Counted from the first letter of the stretch, positions 7,527 to 15,799 are shown. The stretch is DNA of 54,602 nt from Nocardia brevicatena NBRC 12119 (GCF_000308495.1 NZ_BAFU01000013.1:1-54602), one strand, 5' to 3'. Notes: generated by a model from the letters alone, not told the origin. Program-made: numbers and translations.

Positions 7527-8840
7527 TTGTCGAGCACGGACGAGTACTTGCGTGTTGAGTATGTGACTGACCCGGCGGCAGCGATGTCCCGACTCGCGGG
7601 GGACGAACGATTCGGCGAATACGTCGTATACGAACGGCCGGGCGAATGGGTTTTCGCCGCGGACCCCATCGGCGGTATCGAACTCGACGTCGACGAACTG
7701 CGGGTGACCTGGGAAGGGCAGACCACCAGCGTTCCATGGGACGGCAGGCCCGCCCAGGTGATGGACCGGACCCTGACCTCGCTGCCACTGAACGGCCGCA
7801 ACGCCTACGGGTGGATCGGATTCGAGTTCTGCGCCTGGGCGCTGGGTGCCACCGAATACCTACGGCCTCGGACATCGCTGGCGCATGTGATGGTTCCCCG
7901 GGTGGAGGTGCACATAGGGGCCGGCGGTATCCGGATCAGCGGCGCCACACCGGGGGAGACCACAGAGATCCACGATCTGATCGCGCATTCGCAGGAGTTA
8001 CCGCTACCGCGGCCGTACCCGGTGGATATCCGCCTCGACCCCACCGGATACCAGGAACGGGTGGCCGAGGCGATCGACGAGATCCGGGCCGGGCAGTATC
8101 AGAAGGTCATCCTGTCCCGGAAGGTCGACCTGCCGTTCGCGGTGGATATTCCGGCCACCTACCGGCTCGGTCGGGCCAACAACACGCCGGCGCGGTCGTT
8201 CCTGCTGCGGCTCGGCGGGCTGGAAGCGGCCGGGTTCAGCCCGGAACTGGTGGCATCGGTGGACGACGACCAGATGGTCACCACCGAACCGCTGGCCGGT
8301 ACCCGGGCGTTCGGGTTGGGTCCCGATATCGATATGGCGGCCCGCGCGGACCTGGTCACCGACCCGAAGGAGATCGTCGAACACGCCATTTCGGTGCAGA
8401 CCTCGTTCGCCGAGATCGCCGCCGTCGCCGATCCCGGCACCCCGGCGGTCTCGGATTTCATGGCGGTACGGGAACGCGGCAGCGTGCAGCATCTGGCCTC
8501 CACCGTGCGCGGCCGACTGGCCGCCGACCGGTCCTGCTGGGATGCGCTGGAGGTGCTCTTCCCCTCGGTGACCGCGTCGGGTATTCCGAAGCGGGCGGGC
8601 GTGGACTCGGTGTTCCGGCTCGACCACGATCCCCGAGGCCTGTACTCCGGTGCGGTGCTGACGGTTTCACCGACCGGAGCCATGGAGGCCACCCTGGTGC
8701 TGCGCGCGGTGTACCAGGACGCCGACGGCGCGTGGCTGCGTGCCGGCGCGGGAGTGGTCGGACAGTCCCGGCCGGAGCGGGAATTCGAGGAGACCTGCGA
8801 GAAATTGGGCAGTGTCGCGCCGTACGTCGTGAAGGCCTGA
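7527..8840 (+). CDS. nbtS: Salicylate synthase (MbtI/NbtS type)
   Basis: A 437-residue chorismate-utilising enzyme of the anthranilate synthase component I superfamily. It should convert chorismate via isochorismate to salicylate, the starter of nocobactin/mycobactin siderophores. Family features are VILSRKVDLPF, TTEPLAGTRAFG, KEIVEHAISVQTSF and QHLASTVRGRL, in the order seen in MbtI. The start is TTG at 7527 with GGAGGA 4 bases before it. Two iron boxes directly upstream indicate iron repression. It converges with the salicyl-AMP ligase gene. In N. farcinica, as I recall, nbtS and nbtT form a separate two-gene locus away from the NRPS cluster; the same seems true here, since no NRPS gene is in the window. 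Confidence 0.9.
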   Translation: MSSTDEYLRVEYVTDPAAAMSRLAGDERFGEYVVYERPGEWVFAADPIGGIELDVDELRVTWEGQTTSVPWDGRPAQVMDRTLTSLPLNGRNAYGWIGFEFCAWALGATEYLRPRTSLAHVMVPRVEVHIGAGGIRISGATPGETTEIHDLIAHSQELPLPRPYPVDIRLDPTGYQERVAEAIDEIRAGQYQKVILSRKVDLPFAVDIPATYRLGRANNTPARSFLLRLGGLEAAGFSPELVASVDDDQMVTTEPLAGTRAFGLGPDIDMAARADLVTDPKEIVEHAISVQTSFAEIAAVADPGTPAVSDFMAVRERGSVQHLASTVRGRLAADRSCWDALEVLFPSVTASGIPKRAGVDSVFRLDHDPRGLYSGAVLTVSPTGAMEATLVLRAVYQDADGAWLRAGAGVVGQSRPEREFEETCEKLGSVAPYVVKA

Positions 8841-8861
8841 TCCCGAGGACGCGGTGATCGA

Positions 8862-8902
8862 ACACGGCGCCCGATAGGTGGTTCGACCACCGGACGCCGT
8901 GT
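8862..8902. terminator. Bidirectional hairpin between nbtS and nbtT
   Basis: Outer arms ACACGGCG (8862-8869) and CGCCGTGT (8895-8902) enclose a second hairpin GGTGGT-TCG-ACCACC (8877-8891). It sits 22 bases after the nbtS stop and 74 bases beyond the end of the convergent nbtT. It has no T-run, so it may act as a weak terminator or barrier. Confidence 0.5.
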
Positions 8903-8975
8903 GGTTACCAGGACATTCGAGGCAACGGTGCCGTATTCCGAAGCGACGCCGCGGAATCGGGCGGCACCACATCGC

Positions 8976-10592
8976 TCACTCCTGCGCGCGCAACGCCTTC
9001 TTGTCGATCTTGCCGACCGCGGTGATCGGCAGGCCGTCCGCCCGACGCAGGACGTCGGGCAGTTTGTAGGTGGCCAGGCCGCGCTCGGTGAGGAACTTCT
9101 TGATCTCGGCGAGCGTCGGCATCTGCCCGGTGACCACCAGTACCGCGCAGACCTTCTCTCCGAGCGCGGGGTCGGGTAGACCGACCGCCGCCGCATGCCG
9201 TACGGACGGGTGGGCGAGCAGGTGCTCCTCCAGTTCGTCGCAGGAGACGTTCTCCCCGCCGCGGTTGATCACATCCTTGATCCGTCCGGATACCACCAGA
9301 TGACCGCTGGGCAGTCGGCGTACCAGATCGCCGCTGCGGTAGAACCCGTCCGGGGTGAAAGCGCGGGCATTGTGTTCCGGGGCGCGGTAGTAGCCGCGGA
9401 TGGTGTAGGGCCCCCGGGTGAGCAGCTCGCCCTCCTCGCCGGGGGCGAGGTCGTTACCGTCCTCGTCGACCACCCGCACCTCGTCGGCGGGGGAAAGCGG
9501 CCGACCCTGGGTGGTGCACACCATATCGGCGGAATCGTCGAGGCGGGTGTAGTTGATCAGTCCCTCGGCCATGCCGAAGACCTGCTGCAGGGTCACATTC
9601 AGCGCGGGCGCCACCTCGCGGGCGTTCACCTCGGCCAGTTTCGCCCCGCCCACCTGTAGCAGGCGCAGCGACGAGATATCGGCGTCCTCCCATTCCACGG
9701 CCGCACACCACAATTGGGCCAGGGGGGGAACCACCGCGGTGACGGTCACCCGATGCTTTTCGATGGCGGCGAAGGCGTTTTCCGGGCTGGGGTTGGTGAC
9801 GAACGCGAGCGCGCCGCCGGTCGCGACGGTGCCGAGGATGCCGGGGCAGGCCAGAGGGAAGTTGTGCGCGGCGGGGAGGGTGGCCAGGTAGACGTCCGTT
9901 TCGGACAGTTCGCAGATCTTGGCGCCGGCGGTCGCGTTGTAGACGTAGTCGTCGTGGGTGCGGGCGATCAGCTTGGGCAGACCGGTCGTGCCGCCGGAGA
10001 CCAGCATCAGCGCGATATCGCCGGGATCGATATCGGGCAGCGAACCGGTGTCGCGCGCCACGGTGTTCAGGTCGGTGAACGGGCCGGTGTCGCCGAGGAC
10101 CAGGACATGGCGCAGGGTCGGCACCGTATCGCGGAGCGCGGCGGCGAGTTCCCGGTAGTCGAAATCGGCGACCCGGTCGGCGATCAGGTAGCCGACCGCG
10201 CCCGACAGTGTCGCCAGGTGTTCGATCTCGGCGCGGCGGTGCGCGGGCAGGGTGAGCACCGGGATGATGCCGGCGCGGAGCAGTCCGAACAGGACGGTCA
10301 CGAATTCGGGCACATTCGGCAGTTGGACCACCACGCGGTCGCCGGGGGCGATACCCAGAGCGAGCAGACCGTAGGCCATACGGTCTGCCTCGGCGTCCAG
10401 TTCCGCGTAGGACAGGGGCCGTTCCCCCAGGAGGGCGGGATGATCGGGTTGCCGGCCGGCGGTCGCGCGGAGTAGGTCGCTCAGGGTGCTGCCGGTCCAG
10501 TAACCGGCCGCGCGGTAGGCATCGGCGCTGTCGGCGGGGAACGGGATGTAACCGTCACGGTGGGTACCGGCGGTGATGGAAGTCGAACTCAC
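8976..10592 (-). CDS. nbtT: Salicyl-AMP ligase (MbtA/NbtT type)
   Basis: A 538-residue ANL-superfamily adenylating enzyme. It should activate salicylate as salicyl-AMP and load it onto the aryl-carrier domain of the nocobactin assembly line. Visible motifs are SGGTTGLPKLIARTH (P-loop-like A3, about residue 196), GMAEGLINYTR, YRSGDLVRR and GRIKDVINRGGENVSCDELE, typical of DhbE/MbtA-like ligases. The GTG at 10592 (VSSTSITAGTHRDGY) is preferred; the longer frame to 10646 would overlap the iron box region. The box at 10648-10666 lies 56 bases upstream. It is convergent with salicylate synthase, the enzyme that makes its substrate. The nbtT symbol rests on recalled N. farcinica naming. Confidence 0.87.
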   Translation of the reverse strand: MSSTSITAGTHRDGYIPFPADSADAYRAAGYWTGSTLSDLLRATAGRQPDHPALLGERPLSYAELDAEADRMAYGLLALGIAPGDRVVVQLPNVPEFVTVLFGLLRAGIIPVLTLPAHRRAEIEHLATLSGAVGYLIADRVADFDYRELAAALRDTVPTLRHVLVLGDTGPFTDLNTVARDTGSLPDIDPGDIALMLVSGGTTGLPKLIARTHDDYVYNATAGAKICELSETDVYLATLPAAHNFPLACPGILGTVATGGALAFVTNPSPENAFAAIEKHRVTVTAVVPPLAQLWCAAVEWEDADISSLRLLQVGGAKLAEVNAREVAPALNVTLQQVFGMAEGLINYTRLDDSADMVCTTQGRPLSPADEVRVVDEDGNDLAPGEEGELLTRGPYTIRGYYRAPEHNARAFTPDGFYRSGDLVRRLPSGHLVVSGRIKDVINRGGENVSCDELEEHLLAHPSVRHAAAVGLPDPALGEKVCAVLVVTGQMPTLAEIKKFLTERGLATYKLPDVLRRADGLPITAVGKIDKKALRAQE

Positions 10593-10647
10593 GGTGGCCT
10601 CGCAGGAACGGGGTCGGTGGGCGGGGTGTGGGTCTCTGGTCTGCAAA

Positions 10648-10666
10648 GTAGGTTAGGCAACCCTAT
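10648..10666. promoter_or_regulatory. Iron box between nbtT and the SDR gene
   Basis: GTAGGTTAGGCAACCCTAT matches 15 of 19 positions of the IdeR consensus, including an uninterrupted TAGGTTAGGC. It lies 56 bases before the nbtT start and 79 bases before the divergent SDR gene, so it could control one or both. Confidence 0.7.
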
Positions 10667-10744
10667 CCAATTCCGGAAGTCGAAGGAGAAATCGGGTGGG
10701 TTTTCCACCCCACATGGCACCGATCGCGGAATTAGACTCGCCGC

Positions 10745-11626
10745 ATGAGTGGTTGGGGAATCGGGGATATTCCCGATCAGCAGGGCCGAGCGTTCATCGT
10801 CACCGGGGCCAACAGCGGGCTCGGCGCGGTCGCCGCGCGGGCGCTGGCCGGGGCCGGAGCGCAGGTGGTGCTGGCCTGCCGGAATATGGACAAGGGGCGT
10901 GCGGTCGCGGACAAGATCGGACCGCGGGCCGAAGTGCGCCGACTCGACCTTGCCGACCTGGCCTCGGTGCGGGAGTTCGCCGCCGGGGTGGACCGGGCGG
11001 ATGTGCTGATCAACAACGCCGGAGTGATGGCGATACCGCTGCGCCGGACCGCCGACGGTTTCGAAATGCAGATCGGGACCAACCATCTCGGCCACTTCGC
11101 CCTCACCGGACTGCTCCTGGACAAGATCGCGGATCGGATCGTGACGGTGTCCAGCAGCACACACGCCGTAGGCACCATCGAACTGGACGATCTGAACTGG
11201 GAGCGGCGCCCGTACCGTCGGTGGCCCGCCTACGGTCAGGCCAAACTGGCGAACCTGATGTTCGCCTATGAACTGCAGCGCAAGCTCGCTGCCGCCGGCT
11301 CCACCACGATTTCGGTCGCCGCGCACCCGGGCTATGCCGCCACCGAACTGCAGTCGCATACCGAGACCCTCCTGGACACGGTGATGGCGCTGGGCAATCG
11401 GCTGTTGGCGCAGAGCGCCGATATGGGAGCGCTGCCGGAGCTCTACGCCGCCACCGCCGCCGACGTGGAACCGGGCGGCTACTACGGTCCCGTCGGATTG
11501 GGCGGGATGCGCGGCCGGCCCGGCCGGTCGGGGTCCTCGGCCCGGGCGAAGGACGAGTCGACGGCCCGGGCACTGTGGGATCTGTCGGAGAAACTGACCG
11601 GGGTGACCTATCGCTTCGGAAACTGA
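10745..11626 (+). CDS. Short-chain dehydrogenase/reductase
   Basis: A 293-residue NAD(P)-dependent oxidoreductase of the SDR superfamily, resembling retinol-dehydrogenase-like actinobacterial members. It has the cofactor motif TGANSGLG (about residues 21-28), LINNAGVMA, catalytic serines in VTVSSSTHAVG, and the YGQAK catalytic Tyr-Lys pair near residue 161. The substrate cannot be told from sequence. The ATG at 10745 starts MSGWGIGDIPDQQGR. It is divergent from nbtT and shares an intergenic region containing an iron box. A role in siderophore tailoring is possible but unproven. The AhpD-like gene follows 74 bases later on the same strand. Confidence 0.88.
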   Translation: MSGWGIGDIPDQQGRAFIVTGANSGLGAVAARALAGAGAQVVLACRNMDKGRAVADKIGPRAEVRRLDLADLASVREFAAGVDRADVLINNAGVMAIPLRRTADGFEMQIGTNHLGHFALTGLLLDKIADRIVTVSSSTHAVGTIELDDLNWERRPYRRWPAYGQAKLANLMFAYELQRKLAAAGSTTISVAAHPGYAATELQSHTETLLDTVMALGNRLLAQSADMGALPELYAATAADVEPGGYYGPVGLGGMRGRPGRSGSSARAKDESTARALWDLSEKLTGVTYRFGN

Positions 11627-11700
11627 CACAGCTCTGTCACACCCGACGCGGCCACATCGTCGTCCTGATGAACACCGATGACAACGGAAGGAAACAGGAC

Positions 11701-12171
11701 ATGGAACCCCGCTTCAACCTCTTCGGCAGCTCCGTCACCGCAAGCTTCGCCAAACGGCTGATCACCGCGAGCAAGGTGGTCGACACCTCCGGTCTGTCGG
11801 CGGCCACCCACGAACTGGTCAAGATCCGGGCCAGCCAGATCAACGGCTGCAGTTTCTGTGTCGATATGCACACCAAGGACGCCGCGCACGCCGGCGAGTC
11901 CACCACCCGGATCAACCTGGTCGCCGCCTGGCGGGAGGCGACCGTGTTCACCGAGCCCGAACGCGCCGCGCTGGCACTGACCGAGGAGGCCACCCGGCTC
12001 GCCGACGGCGGTGGTGTGAGCGAGGAGGTCTGGCAGCAGGTGCGCAAGCACTACGACGACGACCAGATCGGCGGGCTCATCGCCACGATCGCCGCCATCA
12101 ACGCCTGGAACCGTATGAACGCCATCGCCCACACCCCCGCCGGCGACTATGTCCCCGGTTCGCTCGGCTGA
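11701..12171 (+). CDS. Carboxymuconolactone decarboxylase / AhpD-like protein
   Basis: A 156-residue all-helical protein of the CMD family. It carries the AhpD-type redox motif CSFCVDMHTKDAAHAG (CxxC with following His), which in peroxidase members relays electrons to alkyl hydroperoxide reductase. Its C-terminal helix IATIAAINAWNRMNAIAH is typical of CMD proteins. The ATG at 11701 is chosen because GGAAGG (11686-11691) is correctly spaced; an upstream ATG at 11668 is less well placed. It follows the SDR gene by 74 bases and may be co-transcribed. A thiol-dependent peroxidase or other oxidative-stress role is a family-level inference. Confidence 0.85.
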   Translation: MEPRFNLFGSSVTASFAKRLITASKVVDTSGLSAATHELVKIRASQINGCSFCVDMHTKDAAHAGESTTRINLVAAWREATVFTEPERAALALTEEATRLADGGGVSEEVWQQVRKHYDDDQIGGLIATIAAINAWNRMNAIAHTPAGDYVPGSLG

Positions 12172-12289
12172 GCCGCGAGCCCGAACAGCGAACCACCAGA
12201 ACCTTCGCCCGACGGTTCGCCGGGGCGGGCCCGACCCGGCGAACCCGACCGCAGCGAATTCACGGTAGCGGCCCCGCGAGGACCAGGCC

Positions 12290-12806
12290 CGAGAGATAGA
12301 CCCGGCCGGCACCTCTTCGGACGTCTCGCGGTGATGGCCGGGCCCACCCGGGCCGCCCCGCCCGGAGCGACGTCGCGTCAGCGGCATCGTGGGGAATGAC
12401 CAGGCTCTTCGGGCATTCCGCTCTCTCCGAAAAGAGGGCGCCACACCTTTCCGGACGCCTCACGTAAGTGGCCGGCCTCGCTCAGGGTCTGGCCCGCCCG
12501 CAGCGACATGGCGCAGCCGCGGAATGCAAGAGGGGAAGACCCGGCGGCACGAGCGCCCGACAGCGCCACCCGAGGTGTGCAATCGAACACAGTCCACCTC
12601 GGCTCTGCCTCGCCCGCCGCGACATCACACAGCGGCGACACGCAGAAAGGCGAGATCCAAGGTCACGGGACCACCAAGGGTTGCGGCCCGTCTCGTGTTC
12701 CAGCGCCCGAAGCGCACGTGCCGAATGCACGAGTTTCGGGCGCTGGAACACGAGACCCGTCGGGGCCGCAACCCCGCGCCGCCGAAGGCGGCGCAATCGA
12801 ACACAG
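12290..12806 (-). repeat. Compound intergenic repeat, locus R1
   Basis: An 830-base gap holds a compound element. On the left are two diverged tandem units (compare TTCGGACGTCTCGCGG at 12308 with TTCCGGACGCCTCACGT at 12449), then a first head reading CTGTGTTCGATTGC on the minus strand near 12600. On the right is a large nested palindrome: an outer 12-bp stem GGGTTGCGGCCC (12678-12689 with 12763-12774), an inner perfect 22-bp stem (12690-12711 with 12735-12756), then a GCGCCGCC/GGCGGCGC hairpin (12776-12794) and a second head ending at 12806. Related copies occur at 22019, 27078, 37078 and 48785. No coding region is supported here. Confidence 0.8.
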
Positions 12807-12850
12807 CCCGGACGCATACCCGGCGTTCATCGACTGGTACCGTACAGAAC

Positions 12851-12922
12851 GTGCAGTGCGTGTATTCCTGGTTTAGCAAGCCGGCCCTGGGTGGGTCGGT
12901 CTGCGGCAACCGCGTGCGCTGA
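12851..12922 (+). CDS. Probable aromatic-residue leader peptide of DAHP synthase
   Basis: A 23-codon frame starting GTG at 12851 encodes a short peptide with the run Tyr-Ser-Trp-Phe at positions 5-8 and ends TGA 84 bases before the DAHP synthase ATG. Tyr, Trp and Phe are the three end products that should control this enzyme. A -10-like TACCGT (12838-12843) is 7 bases upstream of the GTG, which fits a leaderless transcript starting at the peptide. Competing stems follow (12935-13006). Ribosome-mediated attenuation is the natural reading, but expression is inferred only. Confidence 0.6.
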   Translation: MQCVYSWFSKPALGGSVCGNRVR

Positions 12923-12934
12923 CCAGTTTCACCC

Positions 12935-13006
12935 CGAGCCGGAGCAAGGACCGGCTCGACGGGTTGATGTCCGTGGGTCGGCCGGAGCAGTTAGGAACCA
13001 CCCACG
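12935..13006 (+). promoter_or_regulatory. Possible attenuator stems between leader and DAHP synthase
   Basis: Stem A is CGAGCCGG (12935-12942) with CCGGCTCG (12951-12958). Stem B is CGTGGGT (12972-12978) with ACCCACG (13000-13006), which ends at the base before the DAHP synthase ATG and encloses its weak ribosome site AGGA. CCGGC (12951-12955) could instead pair with GCCGG (12981-12985), excluding stem A. There is no T-run, so control could be at translation initiation rather than termination. Confidence 0.45.
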
Positions 13007-14098
13007 ATGACAATCGCAGTCGATATCGACGCCCGCCATGCCGACCTCGACGATCAGCGCACGCTGAGCGTAAGCCCGCTACGTTCCCCGGCGGAGGTGC
13101 GTATGGTGCACCCGATCACCGATGAGCTGGCCGCGACCGTGCGCGCCGGGCGCAAGGCGACGGTGGACGTGCTCGACGGCACCGACGACCGTCTCATGGT
13201 GATCGTCGGGCCGTGTTCGGTGCACGACCCGGCCGCCGCGCTCGACTACGCGCGCCGGCTGGCCGCCGAGTCCGCCGCGCTGGCCGATCGGCTGCATGTG
13301 GTGATGCGGGTGTACTTCGAGAAGCCGCGTACCACGCTGGGCTGGAAGGGGCTGATCAACGATCCGCATCTGGACGGCAGTTTCGATGTGAACACCGGGT
13401 TGGGAATCGGTCGCAAACTACTCACCGATATCACCGCGCTGGGACTGCCGGTGGCCTGCGAGTTCCTGGACCCGATCACCCCGCAGTACATTTCCGATCT
13501 GGTCTGCTACGGTGCGATCGGCGCGCGGACCGCCGCCAGCCAGGTGCACCGCCAACTCAGCAGTGCGCTGTCCATGCCGGTCGGGATCAAGAACGGCACC
13601 GACGGCGATGTGCAGGTGGCGGTGGATGGGGTGCGTGCCGCCGCCGCGAGCCATGTGTTCCCCGGCACCGATCTGTCCGGCCGGTCCGCCCTGATCCGTA
13701 CCACCGGCAACCCGGACTGTCACGTGATTCTGCGCGGTGGCAGCTTCGGTCCGAACTACGACGTCGCCTCGGTGGCCGAGGCGTGTGCCCGGCTGGAGAA
13801 GGCGTCGCTGCCGCAGCGGCTCGTCGTCGACGCCAGCCACGGCAACAGCAACAAGGACCACACCAGGCAGGTCGACGTGGTCACCGATATCGCCTCCCGG
13901 CTCGCCGCCGGGGAGCCGGGAGTGGTCGGGGTGATGTTGGAGAGCTTCCTGGTTGCCGGTCGTCAGGATCTGACACTTGGCCGGGCCGAGGATCTCACCT
14001 ACGGACAGTCCATCACCGATGCCTGCATGGACTGGGATACCACGGCCGCACAGCTGGTGACACTCGCCGACGCGGTGGCCCACCGTCGAGGCCGGTAG
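13007..14098 (+). CDS. 3-deoxy-7-phosphoheptulonate (DAHP) synthase, class I
   Basis: A 363-residue class I (AroF/G/H-like) enzyme joining phosphoenolpyruvate and erythrose 4-phosphate in the first step of the shikimate pathway. Signature segments are VIVGPCSVHDP, MRVYFEKPRTTLGWKGLIND, RTAASQVHRQLSSAL, GIKNGTDG and DASHGNSNKDH, with the metal and substrate residues in place. Mycobacteria rely chiefly on a class II enzyme, so this may be one of two isozymes. The ATG at 13007 starts MTIAVDIDARHADL. It supplies chorismate, which the salicylate synthase 5 kb away also consumes. A leader peptide with adjacent Tyr, Trp and Phe codons upstream suggests aromatic amino-acid feedback. Confidence 0.93.
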   Translation: MTIAVDIDARHADLDDQRTLSVSPLRSPAEVRMVHPITDELAATVRAGRKATVDVLDGTDDRLMVIVGPCSVHDPAAALDYARRLAAESAALADRLHVVMRVYFEKPRTTLGWKGLINDPHLDGSFDVNTGLGIGRKLLTDITALGLPVACEFLDPITPQYISDLVCYGAIGARTAASQVHRQLSSALSMPVGIKNGTDGDVQVAVDGVRAAAASHVFPGTDLSGRSALIRTTGNPDCHVILRGGSFGPNYDVASVAEACARLEKASLPQRLVVDASHGNSNKDHTRQVDVVTDIASRLAAGEPGVVGVMLESFLVAGRQDLTLGRAEDLTYGQSITDACMDWDTTAAQLVTLADAVAHRRGR

Positions 14099-14110
14099 GA
14101 GTTCGGGCCG

Positions 14111-14130
14111 GCTCGGCGATGAGGCCGAGC
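14111..14130 (+). terminator. Possible terminator after DAHP synthase
   Basis: The hairpin GCTCGGC-GATGAG-GCCGAGC begins 13 bases after the stop codon at 14098. It has a 7-bp stem and no T-run. It also lies downstream of the convergent GNAT gene. Confidence 0.35.
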
Positions 14131-14186
14131 AGGTCGCCGGTTGTGACACTGCGCACGGCGAAGCCGCCGGCGGTGGGCCGCCGGGT

Positions 14187-14756
14187 TCAGATATCCGCCG
14201 GCCAGCCTTCGGCCCGGCCGGGCGGATCGGTGGACAGGCGGGCGGCCATCCAGTGGTCACGGCGCACACCGCGTTGGAGGCTGCCGAGCCGGCACAGTCC
14301 CTCGTAGCGGAAGCCGTTGTTGCGGACCACGGCTGCGGAGGCGTGGTTGCCGACGAAGGCGCGCCACGATATCCGGGCCAGTGCCAGGCCGTCCGTTCGG
14401 AAACCGAAATCGCACACCATGCCTACTGCCCGGCCGATCAGGCCGCGGCGGCGGTATTCGGGGGCGAGCCAGTAGCCGATCTCGGCAGCGGACTCGTCAC
14501 GGGCACCGAGGCCGACCGTGCCGATCAGCCGGCCGTGCTCGGCCAGGCGCACCCCCCAGACCGGGCTGCGTTCGACCCAGCCGTTCGCGACCATGTCGTG
14601 CACGAACCCCTCGGCGTCACAGCGGCGATACGGTACCGGGATGGTGACCCATTCGCCGATCACCGGGTCCTGACAGTGTTCGGTGATCACGTCGATATCG
14701 GTGTCCTTCGGTCGGGACAACCAGACGGTGCCGTCGGTCAGGGTGCGCTCCTCCAT
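14187..14756 (-). CDS. GNAT-family N-acetyltransferase (RimJ/RimL-like)
   Basis: A 189-residue acetyltransferase with an acetyl-CoA binding region in EIGYWLAPEYRRRGLIGRAVG (the R/QxxGxG-type loop is RRRGLIG) followed by the RimJ-like ISWRAFVGNHASAAVVRNNGFRYEG. This pattern is typical of enzymes acetylating protein N-termini or small amines; the substrate is unknown. The ATG at 14756 gives MEERTLTDGTVWLSRP; longer frames upstream are arginine-rich chance sequence. It is divergent from the ECF sigma gene (68 bases between starts) and converges on DAHP synthase. Confidence 0.85.
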   Translation of the reverse strand: MEERTLTDGTVWLSRPKDTDIDVITEHCQDPVIGEWVTIPVPYRRCDAEGFVHDMVANGWVERSPVWGVRLAEHGRLIGTVGLGARDESAAEIGYWLAPEYRRRGLIGRAVGMVCDFGFRTDGLALARISWRAFVGNHASAAVVRNNGFRYEGLCRLGSLQRGVRRDHWMAARLSTDPPGRAEGWPADI

Positions 14757-14824
14757 CTCGCCATGGTGGCACGGAGGTACCGGTTCCGCCCAGACGTTTT
14801 CGCTGTTCGTGCAGGCTGTGCCAG

Positions 14825-15799
14825 GTGGAGGTGTTCGGCGCCCCGGACCGTAGAATCGGTCCGGTGGTGGCCGCGATCCTCGCCGATCTGTTCGAATCCC
14901 ATCGTTCGCACCTGTTGGCGGTGGCCTATCGGCTGACCGGCAGTGCCGCCGACGCCGAGGACGCGGTGCAGGAGAGTTGGCTGCGGTTGGCGGGGGCCCG
15001 CCAGTCGGAGATCGAGGACCTGCGGGCCTGGCTGACGACCGTGGTGAGCCGATTGTGCCTGGACCGGTTGCGCAGCGCGGCGGTGCGCCGCGAAAGCTAT
15101 GTGGGGCAGTGGCTGCCGGAGCCGGTGGTCGCGCCCCTGAGCGGTGCGCGTCCGACCGACCCGTTGACGGCCGTGGTGCGCGGGCAGGAATTCCGGTTCG
15201 CGGCAATGGTCGTGCTCGATTCGCTCACGCCACCGCAGCGGGTGGCGTTCGTGCTCCACGAGGGGCTTTCGGTGCCCTACGACGAGATCGCGGAGATCCT
15301 CGGGGTCACCGTGGACGCGGCGCGACAGCTGGCGGCGCGGGCGCGCAGATCGGTGCAGGCGGCACCCGAACCGGTGACCGACGCCGAACACGATGCCGCC
15401 GTGCAGCGGCTGCTGACCGCGCTGAACTCCGGCGATGTACATGCCGTGGCCGCGGCGCTGCACCCGGAGACGGTGATGGTCGGCGACGCGAACGGCACCA
15501 CCCCGACCGCGCCCAATGTGATCACCGGCCCGGTCAAGGTCGCGAGGTTCTTCCTCGGCCTGATGCGCCGGTACGGGCTGACCGAGCTCGGCGAGGCCTC
15601 CGGGTTCGAGTTCGTGCTGGTGAACGGTCGACTCGGCGCGCTGGTGCATGAGCGGCGCCCCGACGGGGTCCATCCGGGACACCCGAGGCGGGTTGTCGGG
15701 TTCACCGTTGTCGACGGGCTGGTCCGGGGCACCTACGATATCGCCAACCCGGCGAAATTCACCGGTATCCGGCTGGGCCGTCCCACGGGAGCACCATAA
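14825..15799 (+). CDS. sigJ: ECF RNA polymerase sigma factor, SigJ/ECF41 type
   Basis: A 324-residue sigma factor. Sigma region 2 reads LTGSAADAEDAVQESWLRLAG, and region 4 includes LTPPQRVAFVLHEGLS and ILGVTVDAARQLAARAR. A SnoaL-like C-terminal domain of about 110 residues follows, as in ECF41 proteins. ECF41 signatures are partly kept: WLPEP between regions 2 and 4 is present, the C-terminal NPDKL-type motif is NPAKF, and the usual DGGGK-like segment is altered (GDANGTT). The start is uncertain: GTG at 14825, or internal GTGs near 14863-14866 that give a shorter N-terminus. No partner COE/oxidoreductase gene is adjacent; the dapC-like gene follows after 9 bases. Confidence 0.82.
   Translation: MEVFGAPDRRIGPVVAAILADLFESHRSHLLAVAYRLTGSAADAEDAVQESWLRLAGARQSEIEDLRAWLTTVVSRLCLDRLRSAAVRRESYVGQWLPEPVVAPLSGARPTDPLTAVVRGQEFRFAAMVVLDSLTPPQRVAFVLHEGLSVPYDEIAEILGVTVDAARQLAARARRSVQAAPEPVTDAEHDAAVQRLLTALNSGDVHAVAAALHPETVMVGDANGTTPTAPNVITGPVKVARFFLGLMRRYGLTELGEASGFEFVLVNGRLGALVHERRPDGVHPGHPRRVVGFTVVDGLVRGTYDIANPAKFTGIRLGRPTGAP

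Noticed and set aside
12389-13010. Several overlapping open frames across the R1 repeat
   Set aside because: They run through palindromes in all frames, and similar translations recur at R2 and R3, as expected from the repeat itself.
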